Source: VBDM01 sp035519135 (lineage in GTDB: Bacteria > Pseudomonadota > Gammaproteobacteria > Burkholderiales > SG8-39). Taken from it: DNA of 64,000 bases. The position numbers and the translations under genes are program-made. Every line of letters begins with the position of its first letter. The first letter of the stretch is position 1. The DNA lies in assembly GCA_035519135.1 (NCBI GenBank), contig DATIWX010000130.1, positions 1-64,000 on the forward strand. The letters are read 5' to 3'. Under the pieces are notes generated by a model. The model was not told the origin of the DNA and ran no database searches. It saw only the letters and a program-made list of their open reading frames with translations. Positions 43,843 through 52,059 of the stretch are shown in pieces.

Positions 43843-44595
43843 ATGAAAATCCTGGTTGCGGTCAAGCGTGTGGTCGATTTCAACGTCAAGGTGCGCGTCA
43901 GGGCCGACGGTACGGGCGTCGAAACCGCCAACGTCAAGATGTCCATGAATCCATTCGACGAGATTGGCGTAGAGGAAGCGGTGCGCCTGAAGGAAGCGGG
44001 CACCGCGACCGAGATCGTCGCTGCCTCCTGCGGTCCGCAGGCTTGCCAGGAGACACTGCGGACCGCGCTCGCGCTCGGTGCCGACCGAGCAGTTCTGGTC
44101 GAGACCGACGCTGAGTTGCAGCCGCTCGCGGTGGCGAAGCTCCTGCGCGCGATCGTTCAGAAGGAGGATCCCGGTGTCGTCATCCTCGGTAAGCAGGCGA
44201 TCGACGACGACTGCAACCAGACGGGGCAGATGCTTGCCGCGTTGCTCGGCTGGCCGCAGGCGACGTTCGCCTCCAAATTGAAGATCGAAGGCGACATGGC
44301 CGTGGTCACTCGGGAAGTGGACGGTGGGCTGGAGACCATCTCCGTCAAGCTGCCTGCGGTCATGACCACCGACCTGCGGCTAAACGAGCCGCGCTACGTC
44401 ACCCTGCCCAACATCATGAAGGCGAAGAAGAAGGCACTCGAGCTGCTCAAGCCGGACGCGCTCGGGGTCGACGTCGCCCCCCGTCTGAAGACGCTCAAGG
44501 TCGAGGAGCCGCCCAAGCGCAAGGCGGGAACGAAAGTGCCCGACGCCAAGGCGCTCGTACACAAGCTGAAGAACGAAGCAAAGGTCATATCGTGA
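43843..44595 (+). CDS. etfB: Electron transfer flavoprotein beta subunit
   Basis: 250 residues. With EtfA it carries electrons from acyl-CoA dehydrogenases to ETF-ubiquinone oxidoreductase. Family features: MKILVAVKRVVDFNVKVRV, MSMNPFDEIGVEEAVRLKE, the AMP-binding QAIDDDCNQTGQMLAALLGWPQATF and the recognition loop near the C-terminus ending LKTLKVEEPPKRKAG. Overlaps etfA by 4 bases (GTGA). Group I ETF (acyl-CoA dehydrogenase partner) by sequence and context. Confidence 0.96.
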   Translation: MKILVAVKRVVDFNVKVRVRADGTGVETANVKMSMNPFDEIGVEEAVRLKEAGTATEIVAASCGPQACQETLRTALALGADRAVLVETDAELQPLAVAKLLRAIVQKEDPGVVILGKQAIDDDCNQTGQMLAALLGWPQATFASKLKIEGDMAVVTREVDGGLETISVKLPAVMTTDLRLNEPRYVTLPNIMKAKKKALELLKPDALGVDVAPRLKTLKVEEPPKRKAGTKVPDAKALVHKLKNEAKVIS

Positions 44596-45524
44596 GCATT
44601 CTCGTACTCGCCGAGCACGACAACGCATTGCTCAAAGGCGCAACGCTCAACACGGTTGCGGCGGCAACCAGGATCGGCGGCGATATCGTCGTGCTCGTCG
44701 CCGGCTCGGGCTGCGCTGCGGCTGCCAAGGCCGCCGCGGCAATTGCGGGCGTGAAAAAAGTGCTGGTCGTCGAAGCGCCGCACTACAAGGAGCAACTCGC
44801 GGAAAATCTCGCCGCACTCGTCGTTGCGCTCGCGCCTGGCTACACGCACATTCTGGCGCCCGCCACCTCCTTCGGGAAGAACGTGGCGCCGCGAGTCGCG
44901 GCGCTGCTCGACGTAGCGCAGGTATCAGACATCATCGAAGTCAAGAGCCCGGACACCTTCGTTCGTCCTATCTACGCCGGTAACGCGCTCGCGACAGTCC
45001 AGTCCGCGGACGGGATCAAGGTGATCACGGTGCGCACCACCGGTTTCGATGCCGTCGCGGCGAGCGGAGGCTCGGCGGGGCTGGAAAATGCGCCGGCGGC
45101 CGCCGATACCGGGCTCTCTTCGCTTGTCGGGCGCGCCCTTACCAAATCGGAGCGCCCCGAGCTGACTTCGGCGCGGGTGATCGTTTCGGGCGGGCGCGGC
45201 ATGGGGTCGGGCGACAATTTCAAGCTGCTCGAGCCGCTCGCGGACAAGCTGCACGCGGCGATGGGTGCGTCGCGCGCCGCCGTGGATGCGGGCTTCGTGC
45301 CGAACGACTGGCAGGTCGGCCAGACCGGCAAGATCGTCGCCCCTGACCTCTATATTGCAGTCGGCATCTCCGGCGCGATCCAGCACCTCGCCGGCATGAA
45401 GGACAGCCGCGTCATCGTCGCGATCAACAAGGACGAGGAGGCACCGATATTCCAGGTAGCGGACTACGGGATCGTCGGAGATCTGTTTCAGATCGTTCCG
45501 GAATTGGTCAAAGAGCTGGGATAA
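44592..45524 (+). CDS. etfA: Electron transfer flavoprotein alpha subunit
   Basis: 310 residues from a GTG overlapping the etfB stop. The C-terminal FAD domain has RVIVSGGRGMGSGDNF, then DAGFVPNDWQVGQTGKIVAPDLYIAVGISGAIQHLAGM and a closing INKDEEAPIFQVADYGIVGDL, all diagnostic of EtfA. The N-terminal domain pairs with EtfB. Followed 15 bases later by an acyl-CoA dehydrogenase gene, its likely electron donor. Confidence 0.96.
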   Translation: MSILVLAEHDNALLKGATLNTVAAATRIGGDIVVLVAGSGCAAAAKAAAAIAGVKKVLVVEAPHYKEQLAENLAALVVALAPGYTHILAPATSFGKNVAPRVAALLDVAQVSDIIEVKSPDTFVRPIYAGNALATVQSADGIKVITVRTTGFDAVAASGGSAGLENAPAAADTGLSSLVGRALTKSERPELTSARVIVSGGRGMGSGDNFKLLEPLADKLHAAMGASRAAVDAGFVPNDWQVGQTGKIVAPDLYIAVGISGAIQHLAGMKDSRVIVAINKDEEAPIFQVADYGIVGDLFQIVPELVKELG

Positions 45525-45538
45525 GGATCGGAGGCACT

Positions 45539-47320
45539 ATGGGTGAATACAAAGCGCCTTTACGCGACATGCACTTCGTGCTGCAGGAGCTCGCCGGACT
45601 CGCGGACGTGGCGCGCCTTCCCGGCTGCGAGGAGATCAACGCGGAACTGGTCGACCAGATCCTGGAGGAAAGCGCAAAGTTCGCAAGCGGCGTCCTGTCG
45701 CCGCTCAACCAGTCCGCCGACAAGGAAGGCTCGAAGTGGGATCAGGGCAAGGTCACCACGCCCGAGGGTTTTAAGGAAGCGTACAAGCAGTTCATCGAAG
45801 GCGGCTGGAACGCGCTCCAGGCGCCGGCCGAGTATGGCGGGCAGGGGTTGCCAAAGGTCGTCTCGACTCCGGTCGTGGAGATGTGGAAGTCGGCCAATCT
45901 GTCGTTTTCGCTGGTGACCATGCTCACCGCGGGGGCGGCGGAGGCGCTGATCCTGCGCGGCACCGACGCGCAGAAGAAGCAGTACCTGCCCAAGATGATC
46001 GAAGGCACATGGACCGGCACCATGAATCTCACCGAGCCGCAGGCCGGGTCGGACCTCGGGCTGGTGCGAACCAAAGCAGTGCGACAGGGAGATCACTACC
46101 GAGTCTCCGGCCAGAAGATCTTCATCACCTACGGCGAGCACGACCTCGCCGACAATATCGTGCACCTGGTGCTGGCGCGCGTCGAAGGCGCCCCCGAAGG
46201 CGTGCGCGGCATCTCGATGTTTCTCGTGCCGAAGTTCCTCGTGAACGCGGACGGGTCGCTGGGGGAAAGAAACAGCGTGCAGTGCGCCTCGATCGAGCAC
46301 AAGCTCGGCATACACGCCAGCCCGACAGCGGTTCTCGTGTACGAGAACGCCGTCGGGTATCTGGTGGGAGAGGAGAACCGCGGCCTGGAGTACATGTTCA
46401 TCATGATGAACCTGGCGCGCTTCGCGGTCGGCATGGAAGGTCTGTCGATATCGGAGCGCGCATACCAGCAGGCGCTCGCATACGCCAAGGAGAGGGTCCA
46501 GAGCCGCGACGTCGCGGGCGGCGGGAAGGCCGTCACCATTATCCACCATCCCGACGTGCGCCGGATGCTGATGAGCATGAAGTCGCAGATCGAGGCCATG
46601 CGCGCGCTCGCCTACGTCGTGGCGGCGGCGGTGGACAAGTCGCTGAGGCATCCCGTCAAGGAGGAGCGTGCTCGCAACCAGGCCTTCGTCGATCTCATGA
46701 TTCCGATCGTCAAGGGCTGGTTTACCGAGACCGGGATCGAGGTAGCGTCGACCGGCATCCAGGTGCACGGCGGAATGGGCTTCATCGAGGAAACCGGCGC
46801 GGCGCAGCATCTGCGCGACGCGAGAATCACAACGATCTATGAAGGAACGACCGCGATTCAGGCGAACGACCTGATCGGCCGCAAGATCGCCCGTGAAGGC
46901 GGTGCGACCGCGAAAGAAGTCATCAAGACGATGCGGATCGTAGAAGCCGAACTCGGTAAGGCACCGGGCGAGGACATGGCGGCAACTCGCGAGGCCTTCT
47001 CCGCGGCGCTGACTGCGGCCGAGGAATGCGTCTCCTGGATGGTGATCACCTACGGCAACGATATCAAGGCGGCGCACGCCGGCGCCGTGCCCTTCCTCAA
47101 GCTCATGGGGATCGTGTGCGGTGGGTGGCAACTCGCGCGCTCCGCGTTGGTCGCCAGACAACGCTTGTCGGAGGGCAAGGGCGACAAGGCGTTCTACGAG
47201 GCCAAGATCAAGACCGCGCGGTTCTACGCCGATCATGTCCTGACGCAGGCGCCGGCGCTGCGCAATACGATCGTGCATGGCGCCGCCGGTGTGATGGCTC
47301 TGGCGGAGGAACAATTCTGA
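45539..47320 (+). CDS. Long acyl-CoA dehydrogenase (DmdC-like)
   Basis: 593 residues, the long acyl-CoA dehydrogenase type with an N-terminal extension (YKAPLRDMHFVLQELAGL) and a C-terminal four-helix extra domain, as in 3-methylmercaptopropionyl-CoA dehydrogenase DmdC and its many relatives. FAD/substrate motifs: MNLTEPQAGSDLGLVRTKA, GQKIFITYGEHD and GIQVHGGMGFIEETG. The catalytic base is E435 in ITTIYEGTTAIQ. It follows etfA by 15 bases with GGATCGGAGG upstream. Specificity cannot be read; DmdC itself is only one of many possible functions. Confidence 0.92.
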   Translation: MGEYKAPLRDMHFVLQELAGLADVARLPGCEEINAELVDQILEESAKFASGVLSPLNQSADKEGSKWDQGKVTTPEGFKEAYKQFIEGGWNALQAPAEYGGQGLPKVVSTPVVEMWKSANLSFSLVTMLTAGAAEALILRGTDAQKKQYLPKMIEGTWTGTMNLTEPQAGSDLGLVRTKAVRQGDHYRVSGQKIFITYGEHDLADNIVHLVLARVEGAPEGVRGISMFLVPKFLVNADGSLGERNSVQCASIEHKLGIHASPTAVLVYENAVGYLVGEENRGLEYMFIMMNLARFAVGMEGLSISERAYQQALAYAKERVQSRDVAGGGKAVTIIHHPDVRRMLMSMKSQIEAMRALAYVVAAAVDKSLRHPVKEERARNQAFVDLMIPIVKGWFTETGIEVASTGIQVHGGMGFIEETGAAQHLRDARITTIYEGTTAIQANDLIGRKIAREGGATAKEVIKTMRIVEAELGKAPGEDMAATREAFSAALTAAEECVSWMVITYGNDIKAAHAGAVPFLKLMGIVCGGWQLARSALVARQRLSEGKGDKAFYEAKIKTARFYADHVLTQAPALRNTIVHGAAGVMALAEEQF

Positions 47321-47329
47321 GGGGTGATC

Positions 47330-47941
47330 TCAGGCGCTCGGGACCGAACGGTGCGCCTCAAACAGGCGCTCGATAGCGTTCTGAGCTCGGGCGACGGACC
47401 GCGTATCGTCGAGCAGCCTGCGGTCGTGATGAGTGGCGAGCACGATTCCGAAGAGCTCGAAGCTGAGCTGCCAGGGGTCGGTCGGGGCCGCCAGGTGGCC
47501 CTCCTCGATGGCCAGGTGAATCGCCTTGACGATGGCCCCTCGCAACTCGCGCTGCCCGGAAACGAGCAGCTCGCGTACTGCACCGGGACGGTCGTCGTAC
47601 TCTGCGGAGGCGGATAGCACGAGGCTGCTGCCCGAGAGATCGTTGTCCTGTGCGATCCACGCGAGCCAGCCGGAGAGCAGCGCCCGGAGCCGCGGCAAAC
47701 CGCGCGGTTCCTTCAGGGCAGGCGAGAACACGCGGTCCCGAAAAAGTCTCTGTGCCTGTCTGAGGGTCGAAAGCTGCAGGTCCTCCTTGGAGCCGAAGTG
47801 GGCAAACAGGCCGCTCTTGGAGAGATCCAGCCGCGAGGCGAGGGAGCCGATGCTCAAGCCTTCCAGCCCGACCTGGCTGGCTAGGGCGACGGCTTCGTCG
47901 AGGATGAGGTTACGCGTATGCTCGCCCTTCTTCACAGGCAC
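47330..47941 (-). CDS. TetR-family transcriptional regulator
   Basis: 203 residues (GTG start at 47941). The N-terminal DNA-binding domain has NLILDEAVALASQVGLEGL, then the helix-turn-helix IGSLASRLDLSKSGLFAHFGSKEDLQ. The C-terminal ligand domain is typical TetR_C. It is convergent with the acyl-CoA dehydrogenase and downstream of ETF-QO and the Mpo1-like gene, so it may regulate this oxidation module in response to an acyl-CoA (inference). Immediately upstream is a palindrome that fits a TetR operator. A TATAAA box ends right at the GTG, so the real start may be the leaderless-like GTG at 47935. Confidence 0.9.
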   Translation of the reverse strand: MPVKKGEHTRNLILDEAVALASQVGLEGLSIGSLASRLDLSKSGLFAHFGSKEDLQLSTLRQAQRLFRDRVFSPALKEPRGLPRLRALLSGWLAWIAQDNDLSGSSLVLSASAEYDDRPGAVRELLVSGQRELRGAIVKAIHLAIEEGHLAAPTDPWQLSFELFGIVLATHHDRRLLDDTRSVARAQNAIERLFEAHRSVPSA

Positions 47942-47949
47942 TTTATAGC

Positions 47950-47961
47950 ACGAACGTTCGT
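47950..47961. promoter_or_regulatory. Putative TetR operator, perfect 12-bp palindrome
   Basis: ACGAACGTTCGT is perfectly self-complementary. It lies 8 bases upstream of the regulator's GTG, just ahead of TATAAA on the minus strand (47942-47947), so a bound repressor would cover the promoter spacer. This arrangement is typical of autorepressing TetR genes. Confidence 0.7.
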
Positions 47962-47980
47962 ATGAGTACAGCCTATTGGC

Positions 47981-48286
47981 CTAAAAGGGGATTTTTAGAA
48001 GTAGGATCTCCCTCCACATTACCCAGTCACCGACGAAGCTGTAAAAGGGATGGGCGAACGTGGCCGGCCGGTTGTGCTCGAAGAAGAAATGCCCGCACCA
48101 CGCGAATGCGTAGCCCGTGAGGAGCGAAGCCAGGATCCACCAGGCGTTCAACGACTCGATCGCATGAAGCATGAAGACGAGAGCGGCCGAGGTTCCGATG
48201 AAGTGCAAGCGGCGGCAGGTGCGATTCGCGTGTTCGGACAGATAGAACGGGTAGAAATCGGCGAAGGAATCGTAGCGGGTCTTCAT
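47981..48286 (-). CDS. Mpo1-like (DUF962) membrane protein
   Basis: 101 residues. Small membrane protein of the Mpo1/DUF962 family; yeast Mpo1 is an iron-dependent dioxygenase in fatty-acid alpha-oxidation. The family pattern is clear: FADFYPFYLSEHANRTCRRLHFIGT, two hydrophobic segments, then WCGHFFFEHNRPATFAHPFYSFVGDW with the conserved histidines. Start set at MKTRYDSF; the longer open frame overlaps the end of ETF-QO. Located between ETF-QO and TetR on the same strand, consistent with lipid metabolism. Confidence 0.88.
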   Translation of the reverse strand: MKTRYDSFADFYPFYLSEHANRTCRRLHFIGTSAALVFMLHAIESLNAWWILASLLTGYAFAWCGHFFFEHNRPATFAHPFYSFVGDWVMWREILLLKIPF

Positions 48287-48314
48287 CTTCGGCTCAGGTT
48301 CGGGGGTCTCCACA

Positions 48315-49958
48315 TCACATGTTCGGATAGTTCGGTCCGCCACCGCCCTGCGGGGCGATCCACACGATGTTCTGGGTGGGGTCCTTGATATCGCAGGTTT
48401 TGCAGTGCACGCAGTTCGGCGCGTTGATCTGCAGACGATCCTTGCCGGCCCCGTCCTTCACGAATTCGTACACGCCGGCGGGGCAATAGCGGCTCTCCGG
48501 TCCCGCGTACTTCGCGAGGTTGACGCTGACCGGGATGCCCGCGTCCTTGAGCGTGAGGTGGCAGGGTTGGTTCTCCTCGTGATTGGTGTTCGAAATGAAC
48601 ACCGAGGACAGGCGATCGAAAGTGAGCCTTCCGTCCGGCTTGGGGTAGTCGATCGGGCGGCACTCGGCGGCGGGCCGCAGGCGCTCGTGGTCAGCGCGCC
48701 GATGGTGCAGCGTCCACGGAAATTTTCCGCCGAGAAGAAACTGCTCGACGCCCACCATCGCGGTACCGGCGTAGAGTCCCTTCGACATCCATTGCTTGAA
48801 ATTGCGTGCGCGGTAGAGTTCGTCGAACAGCCACGACTCGCGGAAGGCTTCGGGATAAGCGGTCAGCTCGTCGCCGGAACGCCCTGATTGCAGCGCGGCG
48901 AAGGCCGCCTCCGCGGCGAGCATGCCGGACTTGATGGCCGCGTGGCTGCCCTTGATCCGCGAGGCGTTGAGGAAGCCCGCTTCGTCGCCCACGAGGGTCC
49001 CACCGGGGAAGACGAGCTTCGGCAGCGACATGATTCCGCCCGCCGTAATCGCCCGCGCGCCGTAGGCGATGCGCTTGCCGCCTTCGAGGAAACCGCGGAC
49101 ATGGGGGTGGGTCTTGTAGCGCTGAAATTCCTCGTACGGGCTCAGATACGGATTGGCGTAGGACAGCCCCACGACGAAACCCACCGAAACCAGCCGATCT
49201 TCCATGTGGTACAGGAACGAACCCCCGTAGGTGTCCGCCTCGAGCGGCCAGCCCGCCGAGTGGATAACCAGCCCGGGTTGGTGCTTGCCTGCATCGATCT
49301 CCCACAACTCCTTCAGGCCGAGCCCGTACACTTGGGGATCGCAGTCGGCGCCAAGCCCGAACTTCGCGATCAGCTGCCGGCCAAGGTGACCGCGGCAGCC
49401 TTCGGCGAAGAAGGTGTACTTGCCGAGCAGCTCGATCCCCGGCTGGTATTGACCCGTCGGCCTGCCGTCGCGACCGATCCCCAGGTCCCCGGTGGCGACA
49501 CCCCGCACGCACCCCTTCTCGTCGTAGAGCACTTCCGCGGCGGCGAATCCCGGGTAGATCTCCACGCCGAGTGCTTCGGCCTGCTGCCCCAGCCAGCGGC
49601 ATACGTTGCCGAGGCTGACCACATAGTTGCCGTGATTGCGGAAGCATTCGGGCAGGAAGGCGTTCGGGACCCTGAGCGAGCCCGATTCACTGAGGAAGAG
49701 AAAACGGTCCTCCGTCACTGGCGCCTTCAAGGGTGCGCCTCGTTCCTTCCAATCGGGGAAGAGCTCGACCAACCCGCGGGGATCCATCACCGCGCCCGAG
49801 AGGATGTGAGCGCCGATCTCCGAGCCCTTCTCGATCACGCACACGCCGAGATCGGCCTTGCTTGCGGCGGCCAGCTGTTTCAGGCGGATCGCGCCTGCGA
49901 GGCCGGCAGGGCCGCCACCCACTATCACCACATCGAATTGCATCGATTCGCGGGCCAC
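48315..49958 (-). CDS. Electron transfer flavoprotein-ubiquinone oxidoreductase
   Basis: 547 residues. Membrane-associated flavo-iron-sulfur enzyme passing electrons from ETF to ubiquinone. N-terminal FAD motif VIVGGGPAGLAGAI (11-24), GAHILSGAVMDPRGL, the ubiquinone-region SMPKLVFPGGTLVGDEAGF-like segment, and a C-terminal 4Fe-4S cluster with C492, C516, C519 and C522 (NCVHCKTCDIKDP). Full length. GTG start at 49958 with GGAGA 5-6 bases before it; ATG 49943 is the alternative. Together with etfBA and the dehydrogenase it closes the electron path to the respiratory chain. Confidence 0.95.
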   Translation of the reverse strand: MARESMQFDVVIVGGGPAGLAGAIRLKQLAAASKADLGVCVIEKGSEIGAHILSGAVMDPRGLVELFPDWKERGAPLKAPVTEDRFLFLSESGSLRVPNAFLPECFRNHGNYVVSLGNVCRWLGQQAEALGVEIYPGFAAAEVLYDEKGCVRGVATGDLGIGRDGRPTGQYQPGIELLGKYTFFAEGCRGHLGRQLIAKFGLGADCDPQVYGLGLKELWEIDAGKHQPGLVIHSAGWPLEADTYGGSFLYHMEDRLVSVGFVVGLSYANPYLSPYEEFQRYKTHPHVRGFLEGGKRIAYGARAITAGGIMSLPKLVFPGGTLVGDEAGFLNASRIKGSHAAIKSGMLAAEAAFAALQSGRSGDELTAYPEAFRESWLFDELYRARNFKQWMSKGLYAGTAMVGVEQFLLGGKFPWTLHHRRADHERLRPAAECRPIDYPKPDGRLTFDRLSSVFISNTNHEENQPCHLTLKDAGIPVSVNLAKYAGPESRYCPAGVYEFVKDGAGKDRLQINAPNCVHCKTCDIKDPTQNIVWIAPQGGGGPNYPNM

Positions 49959-49988
49959 TGAGTTCTCCGATCTCTTCGTTCGGCAAAT

Positions 49989-49994
49989 TATAAT
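49989..49994 (+). promoter_or_regulatory. Possible -10 box for the acetoacetyl-CoA synthetase gene
   Basis: TATAAT 20 bases before the ATG at 50015, in the 56-base divergent gap with ETF-QO. AGAGGAGG follows as ribosome site. No clear -35. Confidence 0.4.
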
Positions 49995-50014
49995 GCCGGG
50001 CAGAGGAGGTCCCG

Positions 50015-51979
50015 ATGGCCGACAAGCCGCTCTGGGAGCCCAGTCAGGAGCGCATCGCGGAAGCGAACCTCACACGCTTCGCCCGCCAAGCGATACGCGA
50101 CTGGAAGCTGGGGTTCAACGACTATCCGGCTTTCTATCGCTGGACCACGGAGCACCCCGAGCAGTTCTGGGACTCGGTGTGGAAGTTCGCCAGGGTGCGC
50201 TCGAGCGCGAAGGGCGCGCGGGTCCTCGTCGACGGCGGCCGGATGCCTGGTGCGCGCTGGTATCCCGAGGCCAGGCTGAACTTTGCCGAGAACCTGCTGC
50301 GCCGACGCGACGCCTCCACCGCGCTCGTGTTCTGGGGCGAGAACAGGGTGAAGCGCCGCCTCAGCCATCGTGAACTGTACGACCAAGTCTCGCGCGTCGC
50401 TCAAGGCCTGCTCGCGCTGGGCGTCAAGCCGGGCGACCGCATCGCCGCCTACATGCCCAACATGCCCGAGGCCATTGCGGCGATGCTCGCGGCGGCGAGC
50501 ATCGGGGCGACCATTTCGACTTGCTCGCCCGACTTCGGCGTTCGCGGCGTGCTCGATCGCTTCGGCCAGGTCGCTCCCGTGGTGCTGTTCGCGGCCGACG
50601 GATACTTCTACAACGGGAAGCAGGTGGCTTCGCTCGAGAAGGTGCGCGAAATCGCCTCCGGGCTGCCGAGCCTGAAACGTGTCGTGGTCGCGTCCTACGT
50701 GAGCGATCAACCGGATCTGTCGCGCATCCCCGGCGCGCAGGGCTTCGCGGATTTCATGGCTGCGCAGGCGGGCGGCGACATCCGCTTCGAGCAGCTGCCC
50801 TTCGACCACCCCCTGTACATACTGTTTTCCTCCGGGACTACGGGCGTACCGAAGTGCATCGTGCACGGGGCAGGTGGCGCGCTGCTCAAGCACCTGTGCG
50901 AGCAGCAGCTGCATTGCGACATCAGGCCGGGAGATCGCCTGTTCTATTTCACGACCCTCGGCTGGATGATGTGGAACTGGCTCGCGTCCGGCCTGGCGTG
51001 CGGTGCGACGCTACTGCTCTACGACGGCTCCCCCTTCATCGAGGAGGGCCGTATCCTCTTCGACTACGCCGACGCGGAGGGGACGACCCATCTGGGCACC
51101 TCTGCAAAGTTCATCGATGCGATCGCCAAGGCGGGAGTCGAGCCGGTGAAAACGCATCGTCTCGAGCACTTGCGCACCGTGCTGTCAACCGGGTCGCCGC
51201 TCGCTCCTGAGGGCTTCGACTTCGTGTACAGGGCAATCAAGAAGGACGTCTGCCTCTCCTCGATTTCCGGGGGCACCGACATCTGCGGATGCTTCGTGCT
51301 CGGCAATCCGATCCTGCCGGTATGGCGGGGCGAGATCCAGTGCCGCGCCCTGGGCCTCAGGGTCGAGGTCTTCGACGAGAATGGGCACTCCATCGAAGGA
51401 CAAAAGGGCGAGCTCGTCTGCACCAAGCCGTTTCCGTCGCTGCCGCTCGGCTTCTGGAACGATCCCGGCGGAGACAAGTACCGGGCCGCGTATTTCGAGC
51501 GGTTTCCGGGGGTCTGGACCCACGGCGACTGGTGCGAGATCACCGCGCACGGCGGGATGGTCATTTACGGCCGGTCCGATGCGGTGCTCAACCCGGGGGG
51601 TGTGCGCATCGGAACCGCCGAAATCTACCGCCAGGTCGAGCAGCTGGAGGAGGTGGTCGAGTCGCTCGTCATCGGCCAGACCTGGCCGCCGGGGGAGATC
51701 GGCGACGTGCGGGTGGTGCTGTTCGTGAAGCTCCGCGAGGGCCTGCGACTCGACGAGGCGCTGGTCGCGAAGATCAAGGGCCGGATACGCGAGAACACCA
51801 CGCCGCGGCACGTGCCGGCGAAAGTACTCCAGGTGCCCGACATCCCGCGCACCAAGTCGAACAAGATCGTCGAGCTTGCCGTGCGCAACGTGGTGCACGG
51901 CCGGCCGGTGAAGAACGTCGAGGCGCTCGCCAACCCCGAGGCGCTCGAGCATTTCAGGAACCGGCCCGAGCTTGCCTGA
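50015..51979 (+). CDS. Acetoacetyl-CoA synthetase
   Basis: 654 residues, AMP-forming ligase that activates acetoacetate. The N-terminus has the acetoacetyl-CoA-synthetase-type ACAS segment (FWDSVWKFARV; ARWYPEARLNFAENLL). Core motifs: LFSSGTTGVPKCIVHG, FYFTTLGWMMWNWL, SGGTDICGCFV typical of this subfamily, and a C-terminal PDIPRTKSNKIVELAVR with the catalytic-region lysine. Length fits. It could feed ketone bodies or poly-hydroxybutyrate breakdown products into acetoacetyl-CoA. A strong AGAGGAGG site precedes the ATG. Confidence 0.92.
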   Translation: MADKPLWEPSQERIAEANLTRFARQAIRDWKLGFNDYPAFYRWTTEHPEQFWDSVWKFARVRSSAKGARVLVDGGRMPGARWYPEARLNFAENLLRRRDASTALVFWGENRVKRRLSHRELYDQVSRVAQGLLALGVKPGDRIAAYMPNMPEAIAAMLAAASIGATISTCSPDFGVRGVLDRFGQVAPVVLFAADGYFYNGKQVASLEKVREIASGLPSLKRVVVASYVSDQPDLSRIPGAQGFADFMAAQAGGDIRFEQLPFDHPLYILFSSGTTGVPKCIVHGAGGALLKHLCEQQLHCDIRPGDRLFYFTTLGWMMWNWLASGLACGATLLLYDGSPFIEEGRILFDYADAEGTTHLGTSAKFIDAIAKAGVEPVKTHRLEHLRTVLSTGSPLAPEGFDFVYRAIKKDVCLSSISGGTDICGCFVLGNPILPVWRGEIQCRALGLRVEVFDENGHSIEGQKGELVCTKPFPSLPLGFWNDPGGDKYRAAYFERFPGVWTHGDWCEITAHGGMVIYGRSDAVLNPGGVRIGTAEIYRQVEQLEEVVESLVIGQTWPPGEIGDVRVVLFVKLREGLRLDEALVAKIKGRIRENTTPRHVPAKVLQVPDIPRTKSNKIVELAVRNVVHGRPVKNVEALANPEALEHFRNRPELA

Positions 51980-52059
51980 GGCAACCGGAGCGGCTTTTCC
52001 GGGCTAGAGCGGCAGGGCAAATTCGTGTACCATTCTCCATCCCATCCCCCTGGTTTGTG

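Noticed and set aside
51289..52059. N-terminal extension of pyrG
   Set aside because: Overlaps the acetoacetyl-CoA synthetase gene in another frame; CTP synthase has an invariant N-terminus at 52060.
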